Assembly (NCBI GenBank): GCA_019689775.1
Contig: JADGGV010000198.1
Span: forward strand, 1-7,374
DNA from: Gemmatimonadota bacterium
GTDB taxonomy: Bacteria; Gemmatimonadota; Gemmatimonadetes; Longimicrobiales; RSA9
Direction: 5' to 3'
Length of the DNA stretch: 7,374 nt
Part shown: piece after piece, positions 1 to 5,674 of the stretch
How the letters are laid out: every line of letters starts with the position of its first letter
Numbering within the stretch: position 1 is the first letter of the stretch
Notes under the pieces: generated by a model
Databases searched by the model: none
What the model was told of the DNA's origin: nothing
Seen by the model: only the letters and a program-made list of their open reading frames with translations
Translations under genes and position numbers: made by a program

Positions 1-113
1 GCTGTAGCCCGCGCGCCGGCCCGACCCTCCCGCCGCCTCCTCCTGCTCCTGCGCGCCGTCATGCTCTTGCCGCCGCGAAGCCGCGCCGGCGGGCGCCCCG
101 CCGCCTCCGCGCG

Positions 114-155
114 AGAAAAGGCCGCCACGCCGGGGCTCCGGGGCCGCGGCGTGGC
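114..155 (-). terminator. Probable intrinsic terminator downstream of the pRiA4b ORF-3 family gene
   Basis: Seen in sequence: on the minus strand GCCACGCC (155-148) pairs perfectly with GGCGTGGC (131-124), and one more G-C pair can form inside (147/132). The loop is GC-rich. After the stem comes GGCC, then TTTT (119-116) and CT. A GC stem followed by a short T-run suits a rho-independent terminator reading leftwards. It starts about 90 nt after the stop codon at 247. The T-run is short and separated from the stem by four bases, so strength is uncertain. Confidence 0.6.
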
Positions 156-193
156 AAGGGGAACCGGGTATCGTCTCGCCGGCGGCTGCGCTC

Positions 194-218
194 CCGGACG
201 GTGTGCCGCCCTGTCCGG
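194..218. other. Small inverted repeat in the 3' region of the pRiA4b ORF-3 family transcript
   Basis: CCGGAC (194-199) and GTCCGG (213-218) form a 6-bp stem around a 13-nt loop, which a G-U and a G-C pair may shorten. It lies between the stop codon at 247 and the stronger terminator-like hairpin at 124-155. It may be part of the mRNA 3' end or a chance GC palindrome. No T-run follows it on either strand. Confidence 0.25.
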
Positions 219-246
219 CAGACGCACGCGCCGCCAACCCGAAGCT

Positions 247-816
247 CTACCGCGGCCGTCTCAGCTCGCGGTTGATGTCGTCGAGGTCGAACGCCTCCGG
301 ATCGAACCCTTCGCCGATCCAGTCGAGCATTTCGTCGTGCTCGGGGTGCTCCGGGTCGCGGACCGCTGCCAGGAAACTCTCCTGGTAGCTGACGATGCCG
401 CCGACATCCTCGGGTGGACCGGCGCGCTTCCCCGCGAGGCAGACGGCGTGGGTGGGCGCGGCGTCCGCCGGAAGCACCTTTTCGAGCACGATGGCATGCT
501 CCCAGTCGTCGCCGAAATCGTACTCGTCGACGAGCCGGTCCTTGGGTCTTCGGAGAAGCCGATTCAGGCGGATCCGGTTTTCGTTCTGGCTATCTTCGAG
601 CTCGAAATCAGGATCCGAGTAGGATTCGCCGTCCGCGGTGAACTGCTGGAGATGGGAATCCGTCCAGCCCATCACCACCTGAAGGACGCGATGGAGGCGG
701 CCCAACGTCATGTCGGCGGGGACCTGGATCCGCCGCCAGATCGGCGGCCGGCTTCCCACGAGCGTGACCTTGAGCTGATAGACCGGACCAGTTGCCGCCT
801 GTCGACTTCCCGGCAT
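247..816 (-). CDS. Plasmid pRiA4b ORF-3 family (IS1096 passenger TnpR-like) protein
   Basis: A soluble 189-residue protein of the pRiA4b ORF-3-like family, whose biochemical role is not established despite the inherited name TnpR. Family features seen: the start of the domain at residues 13-19 (YQLKVTL), PPIWRRI at 24-30, LHRVLQVVMGW at 41-51, the hallmark YDFGDDWEH at 99-107, and CLAGKRAGPPEDVGG at 126-140. The acidic C-terminal part carries DPEHPEHDEMLDW and FDPEAFDLDDIN. It contains no serine- or tyrosine-recombinase motif, so I would not call it a resolvase. An upstream start at 846 is possible, but the ATG at 816 has AGGAGG six bases before it and starts close to the domain. Members I recall often have a Cys near the end of the PPED motif, where this one has Val. 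Relatives occur on plasmids and transposons as well as chromosomes. No inverted repeats or transposase are visible here, so transfer is not demonstrated. It follows the lipoprotein gene after an 84-nt gap. Confidence 0.88.
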   Translation of the reverse strand: MPGSRQAATGPVYQLKVTLVGSRPPIWRRIQVPADMTLGRLHRVLQVVMGWTDSHLQQFTADGESYSDPDFELEDSQNENRIRLNRLLRRPKDRLVDEYDFGDDWEHAIVLEKVLPADAAPTHAVCLAGKRAGPPEDVGGIVSYQESFLAAVRDPEHPEHDEMLDWIGEGFDPEAFDLDDINRELRRPR

Positions 817-820
817 GGCG

Positions 821-828
821 CACCTCCT
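821..828 (-). promoter_or_regulatory. Strong Shine-Dalgarno sequence that sets the start at 816
   Basis: On the minus strand AGGAGGTG (828-821) precedes the ATG at 816, with six bases between AGGAGG and the ATG. It is the best ribosome-binding site in the window and favours the 816 start over the upstream in-frame start at 846. Confidence 0.8.
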
Positions 829-840
829 GTCACGGGACGT

Positions 841-868
841 CCACACGCGAGCGCGAGCCCGCGTGTGG
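841..868 (-). terminator. Perfect 9-bp hairpin after the lipoprotein gene, possible terminator or processing site
   Basis: CCACACGCG (841-849) and CGCGTGTGG (860-868) are perfect reverse complements around a 10-nt loop. The hairpin sits about 32 nt past the lipoprotein stop at 901 and about 12 nt before the Shine-Dalgarno of the next gene. No T-run follows on the minus strand, so it is not a classical intrinsic terminator. It could act as a 3'-end stabiliser, a partial terminator or an operator for the next gene. Confidence 0.4.
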
Positions 869-900
869 TGGCGCCGATCAGGGGTGGGTCCGCTCCCCGT

Positions 901-1572
901 TCACCCCTTCGCCCGCGCCTCCACCTTCGCGCGCTCCGCCTCCAGCACCGGTAGGATCGTGGACCAGTCGTCGCTCTGCTCCATGCCGTAGCGCACGGTC
1001 AGCGGCTGGTTCAGGTCCACCGCCGGATCGAACGCGTAGACCGCCTGCTGCGTCTCCTGCTGCCCGAGGCGCTGCCGGCCCAAGTTCGGTGTCAGCGCCA
1101 GCACCGCGGCGGGCCGCAGGAGCCGGCCCTGCTGCGAGAGCTGTAGGTCCTCGGGCTGGAACGGCACGTCCGGCTGGTAGCTGAAGAACGAGACCAGGAA
1201 GAGCTTCGCGCCCGAGCCCGCCGCCCGCTCCGCCGCGGCACGCCGGCTCTCCGCCAACGCGTGCAGCCGGTTGTACGTGTCCGGTGCGGCCAGCCGGATC
1301 ACGGACTCGTCCAGCGGCGTGACCTTGATCAGGAGCTGCGGCCCGCTCCGCAGCGCCACCGTGATCTGGTCCTGCTTCAGCGTGCCGTACCCCGGCGGAA
1401 CGGGGCCGGCCGGCTGCTGCGTCCCGCCCGAGGGCGTCGCCTCGGTCCGCGCCCTGGCCGCCGGCGCCGACGCGCGCGCCTCGGGGCTCGCCGCGGCCGT
1501 CGCCCCGCCCGAGGCGCATGCGGCCGCCACAGCCAGTGCCACCGCCGAGAGCCAACCGTACCCGTGCCTCAC
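901..1572 (-). CDS. Uncharacterised lipoprotein, translationally coupled to engB
   Basis: A 223-residue predicted exported protein of unknown function. Residues 1-18 form a short signal peptide with a hydrophobic Ala/Val/Leu core, ending Val-Ala-Ala-Ala before Cys19. This is an acceptable though not ideal lipobox. Residues 20-60 are a low-complexity Ala/Pro/Ser/Gly linker, as is common after a lipid anchor. Residues from about 65 to the end look like one folded domain. It contains ITVALRSG, LLIKVTPLDESVIRLAAPDTY, LFLVSFFSYQPDVPFQPEDL, an RPAAVLALTP stretch, QQETQQAVYAFD and LTVRYGMEQSDDW, and ends in a charged helix. I see no enzyme motif. Translation starts at GTG (1572), overlaps the engB stop by 4 nt (GTGA), and has AGGAG (1584-1580) seven bases upstream. 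These features support co-translation with engB. I recall similar proteins in Gemmatimonadota, but that is memory and not a search. Confidence 0.8.
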   Translation of the reverse strand: MRHGYGWLSAVALAVAAACASGGATAAASPEARASAPAARARTEATPSGGTQQPAGPVPPGYGTLKQDQITVALRSGPQLLIKVTPLDESVIRLAAPDTYNRLHALAESRRAAAERAAGSGAKLFLVSFFSYQPDVPFQPEDLQLSQQGRLLRPAAVLALTPNLGRQRLGQQETQQAVYAFDPAVDLNQPLTVRYGMEQSDDWSTILPVLEAERAKVEARAKG

Positions 1573-2201
1573 GTTCCGTCTCCTGTCTCCACGAGAACCG
1601 CCTCCAGCGCGCCGAGCAGGTCGTCCCGCCCTTCGCCCGTGTGCGCCGAGAACGGGATCACCTGGTCCGCGTCCGCGGCCAGCGTCTTCCGCACCTCCGC
1701 GAGCCGCTTCGCGCGCTCCCCGCGCCCGAGCTTGTCCACCTTCGTCAGCGCGAACAGCGTCGGCGTCTCCAGCGACGCCAGGTACTCGATCATCCGCAGG
1801 TCGTCCTTGCTCGGGCCGTGCCGCGCATCGATCAGTTGTACCACGCCGCGCAGCGTCCGGGACGTCCCGAGATACCCCTCGATCAGCTCCTTCCAGCGCG
1901 CGCGCAGCTCGGGCGGCACCCGGGCATAGCCGTACCCCGGCAGGTCCACCAGGAAGAACTCCAGCGTCCGTCCGCCCGCGCCCTTCGCCCTGACCCGGAA
2001 GAAATTGATCTCCCGCGTCTTCCCCGGCGTCGCCGAGACGCGCGCCACCGCGGTCCGCGTGCGCCCCAGCAACCGGTTGATCAGACTCGACTTCCCCACG
2101 TTCGACCGGCCCGCGAGCGCCACCTGCGGCAGCGCCCCCGGCGGCGCCTTGCCGCCGGGGGCGCCGATCGCGCCCGCGAACTCCACGCTCTGGATGATCA
2201 A
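1569..2201 (-). CDS. engB: Ribosome biogenesis GTP-binding protein EngB (YsxC/YihA)
   Basis: A TRAFAC-class GTPase needed for late assembly of the large ribosomal subunit, acting in the cytoplasm. With the TTG start at 2201 it is 210 residues, the usual family size. GTPase motifs seen: G1 GRSNVGKS (31-38), G2 in TPGKT (58-62), G3 DLPGYG (86-91), G4 TKVD (153-156) and G5 around FSAHTGEG (184-191). The reading frame is open further upstream to 2264, but that would add 21 residues inside clpX that lack family character. Starting at TTG gives MIIQSVEFAG, which matches the short N-termini of known EngB proteins. That TTG overlaps the clpX stop as TTGA, with a purine-rich run (GAAGAAAGAGG) before it. 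The downstream lipoprotein gene overlaps the engB stop in the same way, so the three genes are probably one transcriptional unit. Confidence 0.95.
   Translation of the reverse strand: MIIQSVEFAGAIGAPGGKAPPGALPQVALAGRSNVGKSSLINRLLGRTRTAVARVSATPGKTREINFFRVRAKGAGGRTLEFFLVDLPGYGYARVPPELRARWKELIEGYLGTSRTLRGVVQLIDARHGPSKDDLRMIEYLASLETPTLFALTKVDKLGRGERAKRLAEVRKTLAADADQVIPFSAHTGEGRDDLLGALEAVLVETGDGT
1580..1584 (-). promoter_or_regulatory. Shine-Dalgarno for the lipoprotein GTG start, inside engB
   Basis: AGGAG (1584-1580) lies seven bases before the GTG at 1572 and within the last codons of engB. It supports use of the GTG start and the GTGA coupling. Confidence 0.6.
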
Positions 2202-3433
2202 GCCTCTTTCTTCTTCGTCTCCGGGTGGAGCACCAGGAGCGGCGGAATCCCCGACTGCACGCACTCGGCCGTGATCACGACCTCGCGCACGTCGCTGCGC
2301 GACGGGATCTCGAACATGATGTCACGCATCAGCTCCTCGAGCACCGCCCGCAGCCCGCGCGCCCCCGTCCCCCGCTCGAGCGCCTTCCGCGCGATCGCCC
2401 GGATCGCGTCCGCGTCGAACGTCAGCCGCACGCCCTCCAGCTCGAACATTTTCTGGTACTGCTTGAGCAGCGCGTTCTTCGGCTCCTGGAGGATCCGCAC
2501 CAGCGCGCTCTCGTCCAGCGCCTCCAGCGTCACCAGCACCGGCAGCCGGCCCACCAGCTCCGGGATCAGGCCGAAGCGCAGCAGGTCGTCCGGCTCGATC
2601 GACCGGAACGGATTGCGCACGTCCCGGTCGCCGCTCCCCGTCCCGCCGAACCCGATCCGCCGCTGCCCCGAGCGCTGCTCGATGATCTTCTCCAGCCCGT
2701 CGAACGCGCCGCCGCAGATGAAGAGGATGTTGCGCGTGTTGATCTGGATGTACTCCTGCTGCGGGTGCTTCCGGCCGCCCTGCGGCGGCACCGACGCGAT
2801 CGTGCCCTCGAGGATCTTCAGCAGCGCCTGCTGCACCCCCTCGCCCGACACGTCCCGCGTGATGCTCGGGTTCTCCGATTTCCGCGCGATCTTGTCGATC
2901 TCGTCGATGTAGACAATGCCGCGCTCGCAGTCCGCGATGTTGAAGTCGCTCGCCTGGAGCAGCCGCACCAGGATGTTCTCCACGTCCTCGCCGACGTACC
3001 CCGCCTCGGTCAGCGTCGTCGCGTCCGCGATCGTGAACGGCACCTGGAGCACCCGCGCCAGCGTCTGCGCCAGCAGCGTCTTCCCCACGCCGGTCGGGCC
3101 CACCAGCAGGATGTTCGACTTGTCGATCTCGACGTCGTCCAGGATGCCGTGGTGGTTCACGCGCTTGTAGTGGTTGTAGACCGCCACCGCCAGCGCGCGC
3201 TTGGCCTCCTCCTGACCGACCACGTACTCGTCCAGAACATCCTTGATCTCCCGCGGCGTCGGTACCCGCGGTACCGCCTCCGCCGCCTCCCGCTCTTCTT
3301 CCTCCGCCAGGATCTCGTTGCACAACGAGACGCACTCGTTGCAGATGTAGACCGAGGGCCCCGAGATGAACTTCTTCACGGAATCCTTGGACTTGCCGCA
3401 GAACGAGCAGCGGAGGTGCTTGTCACTCGGCAT
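2198..3433 (-). CDS. clpX: ATP-dependent Clp protease ATP-binding subunit ClpX
   Basis: The AAA+ unfoldase that feeds proteins into ClpP; 411 residues from the ATG at 3433, a typical length. N-terminal zinc-binding domain: Cys9, Cys12, Cys31 and Cys34. AAA+ core: Walker A GPTGVGKT (112-119), pore-1 loop GYVG (145-148) and Walker B VYIDE (174-178). These are followed by SENPSITRDVSGEGVQQALL, the GGRKH loop, an IGF tripeptide that docks ClpP, and the sensor-2 region GTGARGLRAV. All residues needed for ATP hydrolysis and ClpP binding appear present. A TTG five codons upstream (3448) is also in frame. I prefer the ATG because it has a weak AGG about eight bases upstream and gives the usual distance to the first Cys. 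clpP ends 66 nt upstream, with a hairpin in the gap. engB starts in the clpX stop codon. A lon gene, often found between clpX and engB, is absent. Confidence 0.98.
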   Translation of the reverse strand: MPSDKHLRCSFCGKSKDSVKKFISGPSVYICNECVSLCNEILAEEEEREAAEAVPRVPTPREIKDVLDEYVVGQEEAKRALAVAVYNHYKRVNHHGILDDVEIDKSNILLVGPTGVGKTLLAQTLARVLQVPFTIADATTLTEAGYVGEDVENILVRLLQASDFNIADCERGIVYIDEIDKIARKSENPSITRDVSGEGVQQALLKILEGTIASVPPQGGRKHPQQEYIQINTRNILFICGGAFDGLEKIIEQRSGQRRIGFGGTGSGDRDVRNPFRSIEPDDLLRFGLIPELVGRLPVLVTLEALDESALVRILQEPKNALLKQYQKMFELEGVRLTFDADAIRAIARKALERGTGARGLRAVLEELMRDIMFEIPSRSDVREVVITAECVQSGIPPLLVLHPETKKKEA

Positions 3434-3456
3434 GGGCCGCGCCTGCAATGCGAGGG

Positions 3457-3493
3457 AAGGAGGTCGCCCCCGAGCCCCTGCGCCCGGGGGACC
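3457..3493 (-). promoter_or_regulatory. clpP-clpX intergenic hairpin with an adjacent anti-Shine-Dalgarno-like ACCTCCTT
   Basis: In minus orientation, GGT (3493-3491) plus CCCCCG (3490-3485) pairs with CGGGGG (3472-3467) plus ACC (3464-3462), leaving a 2-nt bulge and a 12-nt loop. The ACC of the right arm begins ACCTCCTT (3464-3457), which equals the conserved anti-Shine-Dalgarno core of 16S rRNA. This element lies 24-60 nt before the clpX ATG. There is no T-run after it. It could be an mRNA processing or partial-termination site that sets the ClpP:ClpX ratio, or a GC-rich coincidence. Confidence 0.35.
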
Positions 3494-3499
3494 GCCATC

Positions 3500-4135
3500 C
3501 TACTTCAAGTCTCGGCCGTGGTCCCTGACGACATCAGGATTCACGACCTCGCCGCGGTGCTCCACGACGTTGTCGATGAGGCCGTACTCCTTGGCCTCCA
3601 GCGGGCTCATGAAGCGGTCGCGGTCCGCGTCCGCCTCGATCCGCTCCGGCGTCTGTCCGGTGTGCTTCGCCAGAATGTGGTTCAGCCGCTCGCGCGCGAA
3701 CAGGATTTCCTTCGCCGCGATCTCGATGTCCGCCGCCGTCCCCTGGCTCCCGCCCGACGGCTGGTGGATCATGATCCGCGAGTTCGGCAGCGCGCTCCGC
3801 TTCCCCTTCGTCCCCGCCGCCAGCAGCACCGCCCCCATCGACGCGGCGATCCCCATGCACATCGTGTGGACGGGTGTCGAGAGGTACTGCATCGTGTCGT
3901 AGATCGCCAGGCCGGCGTACACCGAGCCGCCCGGCGAGTTGATGTAGAGAAAGATGTCCTTCTCCGGGTCGTCCGCCTGAAGGAACAGCAACTGCGCGAT
4001 GATGATGTTCGCGACGTTGTCGTCGATCGGCGTGCCCAGGAAGACGATGCGGTCCATCAGCAGGCGGCTGAAGATGTCGTAGCTTCGCTCGCCGCGGCTG
4101 GTCCGCTCGATCACGTAGGGAGGAAAGATCGCCAT
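3500..4135 (-). CDS. clpP: ATP-dependent Clp protease proteolytic subunit ClpP
   Basis: The serine peptidase that forms a barrel of two heptamer rings and degrades proteins unfolded by ClpX; 211 residues, near the family norm. The catalytic triad is visible as Ser99 in GIAASMGA, His124 in IMIHQPSGG and Asp173 in DRDRFMS. The spacings (25 and 49 residues) equal those of E. coli ClpP. Other hallmarks are the oxyanion-side glycines of INSPGGSVYAGLAIYDT (residues 65-81) and PEKDIFLYIN. A short N-terminal stretch ending near IERTSRGERSYD fits the axial loop region and any short propeptide. The ATG at 4135 is the natural start. Its ribosome-binding site is weak (AGAGG about 12 nt upstream). tig ends 72 nt upstream and clpX begins 66 nt downstream, so tig-clpP-clpX is very probably one operon. 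Confidence 0.98.
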   Translation of the reverse strand: MAIFPPYVIERTSRGERSYDIFSRLLMDRIVFLGTPIDDNVANIIIAQLLFLQADDPEKDIFLYINSPGGSVYAGLAIYDTMQYLSTPVHTMCMGIAASMGAVLLAAGTKGKRSALPNSRIMIHQPSGGSQGTAADIEIAAKEILFARERLNHILAKHTGQTPERIEADADRDRFMSPLEAKEYGLIDNVVEHRGEVVNPDVVRDHGRDLK

Positions 4136-4207
4136 GTGACCCGCTAATCCTCTGATTCAGGTGCAGTCCCGCCTTCCGTTGTAGGCCGCCCCCGCCGCTC
4201 GGTTCCC

Positions 4208-5494
4208 TCACGCCACCTCGGAGAGCGACTTCAGGTAGCCGAACACCTTCTCCTCGGTGATCTCGGCCTCCAACGCCTGCAGCTGCTCGGTCTTCTGTAG
4301 CTGCTTGCGGACCTCCTGCACCGGGCGTCCCGACCGCTCGGCCATCTCGTTGATCCGCGCCTCGATCTCCGCCGGCGTCGCCGACAGCCCCTCCATCTCC
4401 GCCACCCGCTCGATGACGAGCATCCGCCGGATCGCCTGCTCCGCACCCGGGCGGGCGCCCTCCCGCACCTCCCGCAGCCGCTCGCGCTCCTGCTCGTCCT
4501 TGATCCGGAGCAGCCGGTCGAGGTAGTTCTCGACCATCGCGTCCGGGACCTCGAACGCATTCGCCTCGATCACCTGGTCGAGGAGCTGCCGGCGCACCGA
4601 CGCCTCGGCCTCCCGCTCCGCCTCGCGCTCGAGGTCCGCGCGGATCCGCTCCCGGAGCACGGCCACCGACTCGAAGTCGCCGAGCTGCTGCGCGAACTCG
4701 TCGTTCACCTCCGGCAGCCGCGGCCGCTTCACCGCAAGCAGCTTCACGCGCGCGCGTTGCAGGTGCGTGTGCGCCTCCGCGGCGCCGTGCTCGCCCGCCT
4801 CGTGCGGCACCTCCAGCGAGAAGTCCGTCTCCTCGCCTGACTTCAGCGAGCGGATCGCCTCCTCGACCTCGGGCCGCGCCTCGCCCCTCCCGAGGATGAT
4901 CTGGTACGGCCGCGGCTTGGCGCCCTCCTCCGGCTCGCCGCTCTCCCCCAGCGCCGTGATCTCGACCGACGCCATGTCCCCGTTCACCGGGTGCTCCGCC
5001 TCCGCCACCGGCTCCCAGATCGCGTTTTCCTCGCGCAGCCGCTCCACGACCCGGTCCACGTCCTCGTCCGACACCGTCGGCTTCTCCGCGCGGATCCGGA
5101 AGCCGCCCAGCCGGTTCAGCTCGATCTGCGGCCGGACCTCGAAGGCCACGTCGAACGTCAGGTCCGAGCCCGGCGTGTAATCCAGGTTCTCGACCGCCCC
5201 TTGCGTGATCGGCTCGAGCCCCTGCGTCGCCAACGCCTCGCGGTACGCATCACCGACCACCCGCTCGAGCGTCTCCTGCTCGATCGCCGGCCCGTACGTC
5301 CGCTCCACGACCCGCGGGGGCACCTTCCCCTTGCGGAAGCCCGGCATCCGGATCCGCCCCGCCAGCGTGCGCGTGATCTCCGCGCGTTTGCGTGCCACCC
5401 GCTCCGCCGGCACCGTGATCTTCAGCCGACGGGCCCACATCTTCGGGGAATCGATCGTGATCGTCAGGTCGGTGTGTGTATCGTTCGTAGCCAT
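4208..5494 (-). CDS. tig: Trigger factor, ribosome-associated chaperone
   Basis: Binds near the exit of the ribosomal tunnel and shields nascent chains; 428 residues, the usual size. The N-terminal ribosome-binding domain (about 10-120) carries the signature GFRKGKVP at residues 52-59. The middle FKBP-like domain (about 165-255) is recognisable from NGDMASVEI, YQIILGRGE and SLKSGEETDFSLEVP. It is divergent: the usual PGFE-type motif is RPEVEEA here, so prolyl isomerase activity may be weak or lost. The insert at 231-244 has four histidines (231, 236, 242, 244). The C-terminal chaperone domain starts near LPEVNDEFAQQLGDF (260-274) and is rich in charged helices. The start ATG (5494) is preceded by GCCTCC and no Shine-Dalgarno. 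Later ATGs would cut into the domain, so I keep this start. The gene begins 37 nt after tRNA-Leu and is followed by clpP and clpX. Confidence 0.97.
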   Translation of the reverse strand: MATNDTHTDLTITIDSPKMWARRLKITVPAERVARKRAEITRTLAGRIRMPGFRKGKVPPRVVERTYGPAIEQETLERVVGDAYREALATQGLEPITQGAVENLDYTPGSDLTFDVAFEVRPQIELNRLGGFRIRAEKPTVSDEDVDRVVERLREENAIWEPVAEAEHPVNGDMASVEITALGESGEPEEGAKPRPYQIILGRGEARPEVEEAIRSLKSGEETDFSLEVPHEAGEHGAAEAHTHLQRARVKLLAVKRPRLPEVNDEFAQQLGDFESVAVLRERIRADLEREAEREAEASVRRQLLDQVIEANAFEVPDAMVENYLDRLLRIKDEQERERLREVREGARPGAEQAIRRMLVIERVAEMEGLSATPAEIEARINEMAERSGRPVQEVRKQLQKTEQLQALEAEITEEKVFGYLKSLSEVA

Positions 5495-5531
5495 GGAGGC
5501 GAGATTCTGTCAGAGGTCGTGACGGGTCGCA

Positions 5532-5613
5532 TGCGAAAGGGGGGACTCGAACCCCCACGGGTCGCCCCACTGGATCCTAAGTCCAGCGCGTCTACCGATT
5601 CCGCCACTTTCGC
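5532..5613 (-). tRNA. tRNA-Leu, anticodon UAG (reads CUN codons)
   Basis: An 82-nt cloverleaf. The acceptor stem is GCGAAAG (5613-5607) with CTTTCGC (5539-5533), and the discriminator is A (5532). The D arm contains GCGG and CGGTAGA. The anticodon arm is CTGGA, loop CTTAGGA, TCCAG, which places UAG at positions 34-36. The long variable arm (GGG CGA CCC) is typical of class II leucine tRNAs. The T arm is GGGGG, TTCGAGT, CCCCC. The 3' CCA is not encoded (TG follows the discriminator), so it must be added by the CCA-adding enzyme. It stands directly before tig, with room for no promoter between them. Confidence 0.97.
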
Positions 5614-5625
5614 AGCCAGAGGCGA

Positions 5626-5654
5626 AAGCTAACGGCGCGCCGGGGCCGGATCAA
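5626..5654 (-). promoter_or_regulatory. Candidate sigma-70-type promoter for tRNA-Leu and perhaps the tig operon
   Basis: On the minus strand TTGATC (5654-5649, four of six matches to TTGACA) is followed after 17 bases by TAGCTT (5631-5626, three of six matches to TATAAT). Transcription would begin near 5619, giving a leader of about six bases before the tRNA 5' end. The spacer holds a GGCGCGCC palindrome. Match to consensus is modest and based on E. coli rules. Confidence 0.4.
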
Positions 5655-5674
5655 CCGAGGGCCCGCCCGGCGGC

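Noticed and set aside
1..62. Possible gene beginning at the ATG at 62 on the minus strand and leaving the window
   Set aside because: Only about 20 codons are visible, mostly Arg/Gly/Ala. There is no adequate SD and no homology that I can recognise, so it cannot be supported.
61..954. Plus-strand open frame of 297 codons
   Set aside because: It runs antisense across the pRiA4b ORF-3 gene. The minus-strand frame has clear family motifs, while this one has no recognisable domain and is explained by high GC.
2144..2166. Hairpin around GGCGCC repeats in the early part of engB
   Set aside because: It lies inside a coding region encoding a Gly/Ala/Pro-rich stretch and is readily explained by codon composition.
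2202..2264. EngB start at 2264
   Set aside because: It adds 21 residues overlapping clpX coding sequence without family similarity. The TTG at 2201 gives a typical EngB N-terminus and a TTGA junction.
1518..2912. Plus-strand open frame of 464 codons
   Set aside because: It lies opposite engB and clpX and is rich in Arg, Pro and Ser, as expected for a reverse-strand shadow of GC-rich genes.
2225..4147. Plus-strand open frame of 640 codons
   Set aside because: It lies opposite clpX and clpP, whose minus-strand products carry complete catalytic motifs. The predicted protein is low-complexity Arg/His/Val/Asp-rich.
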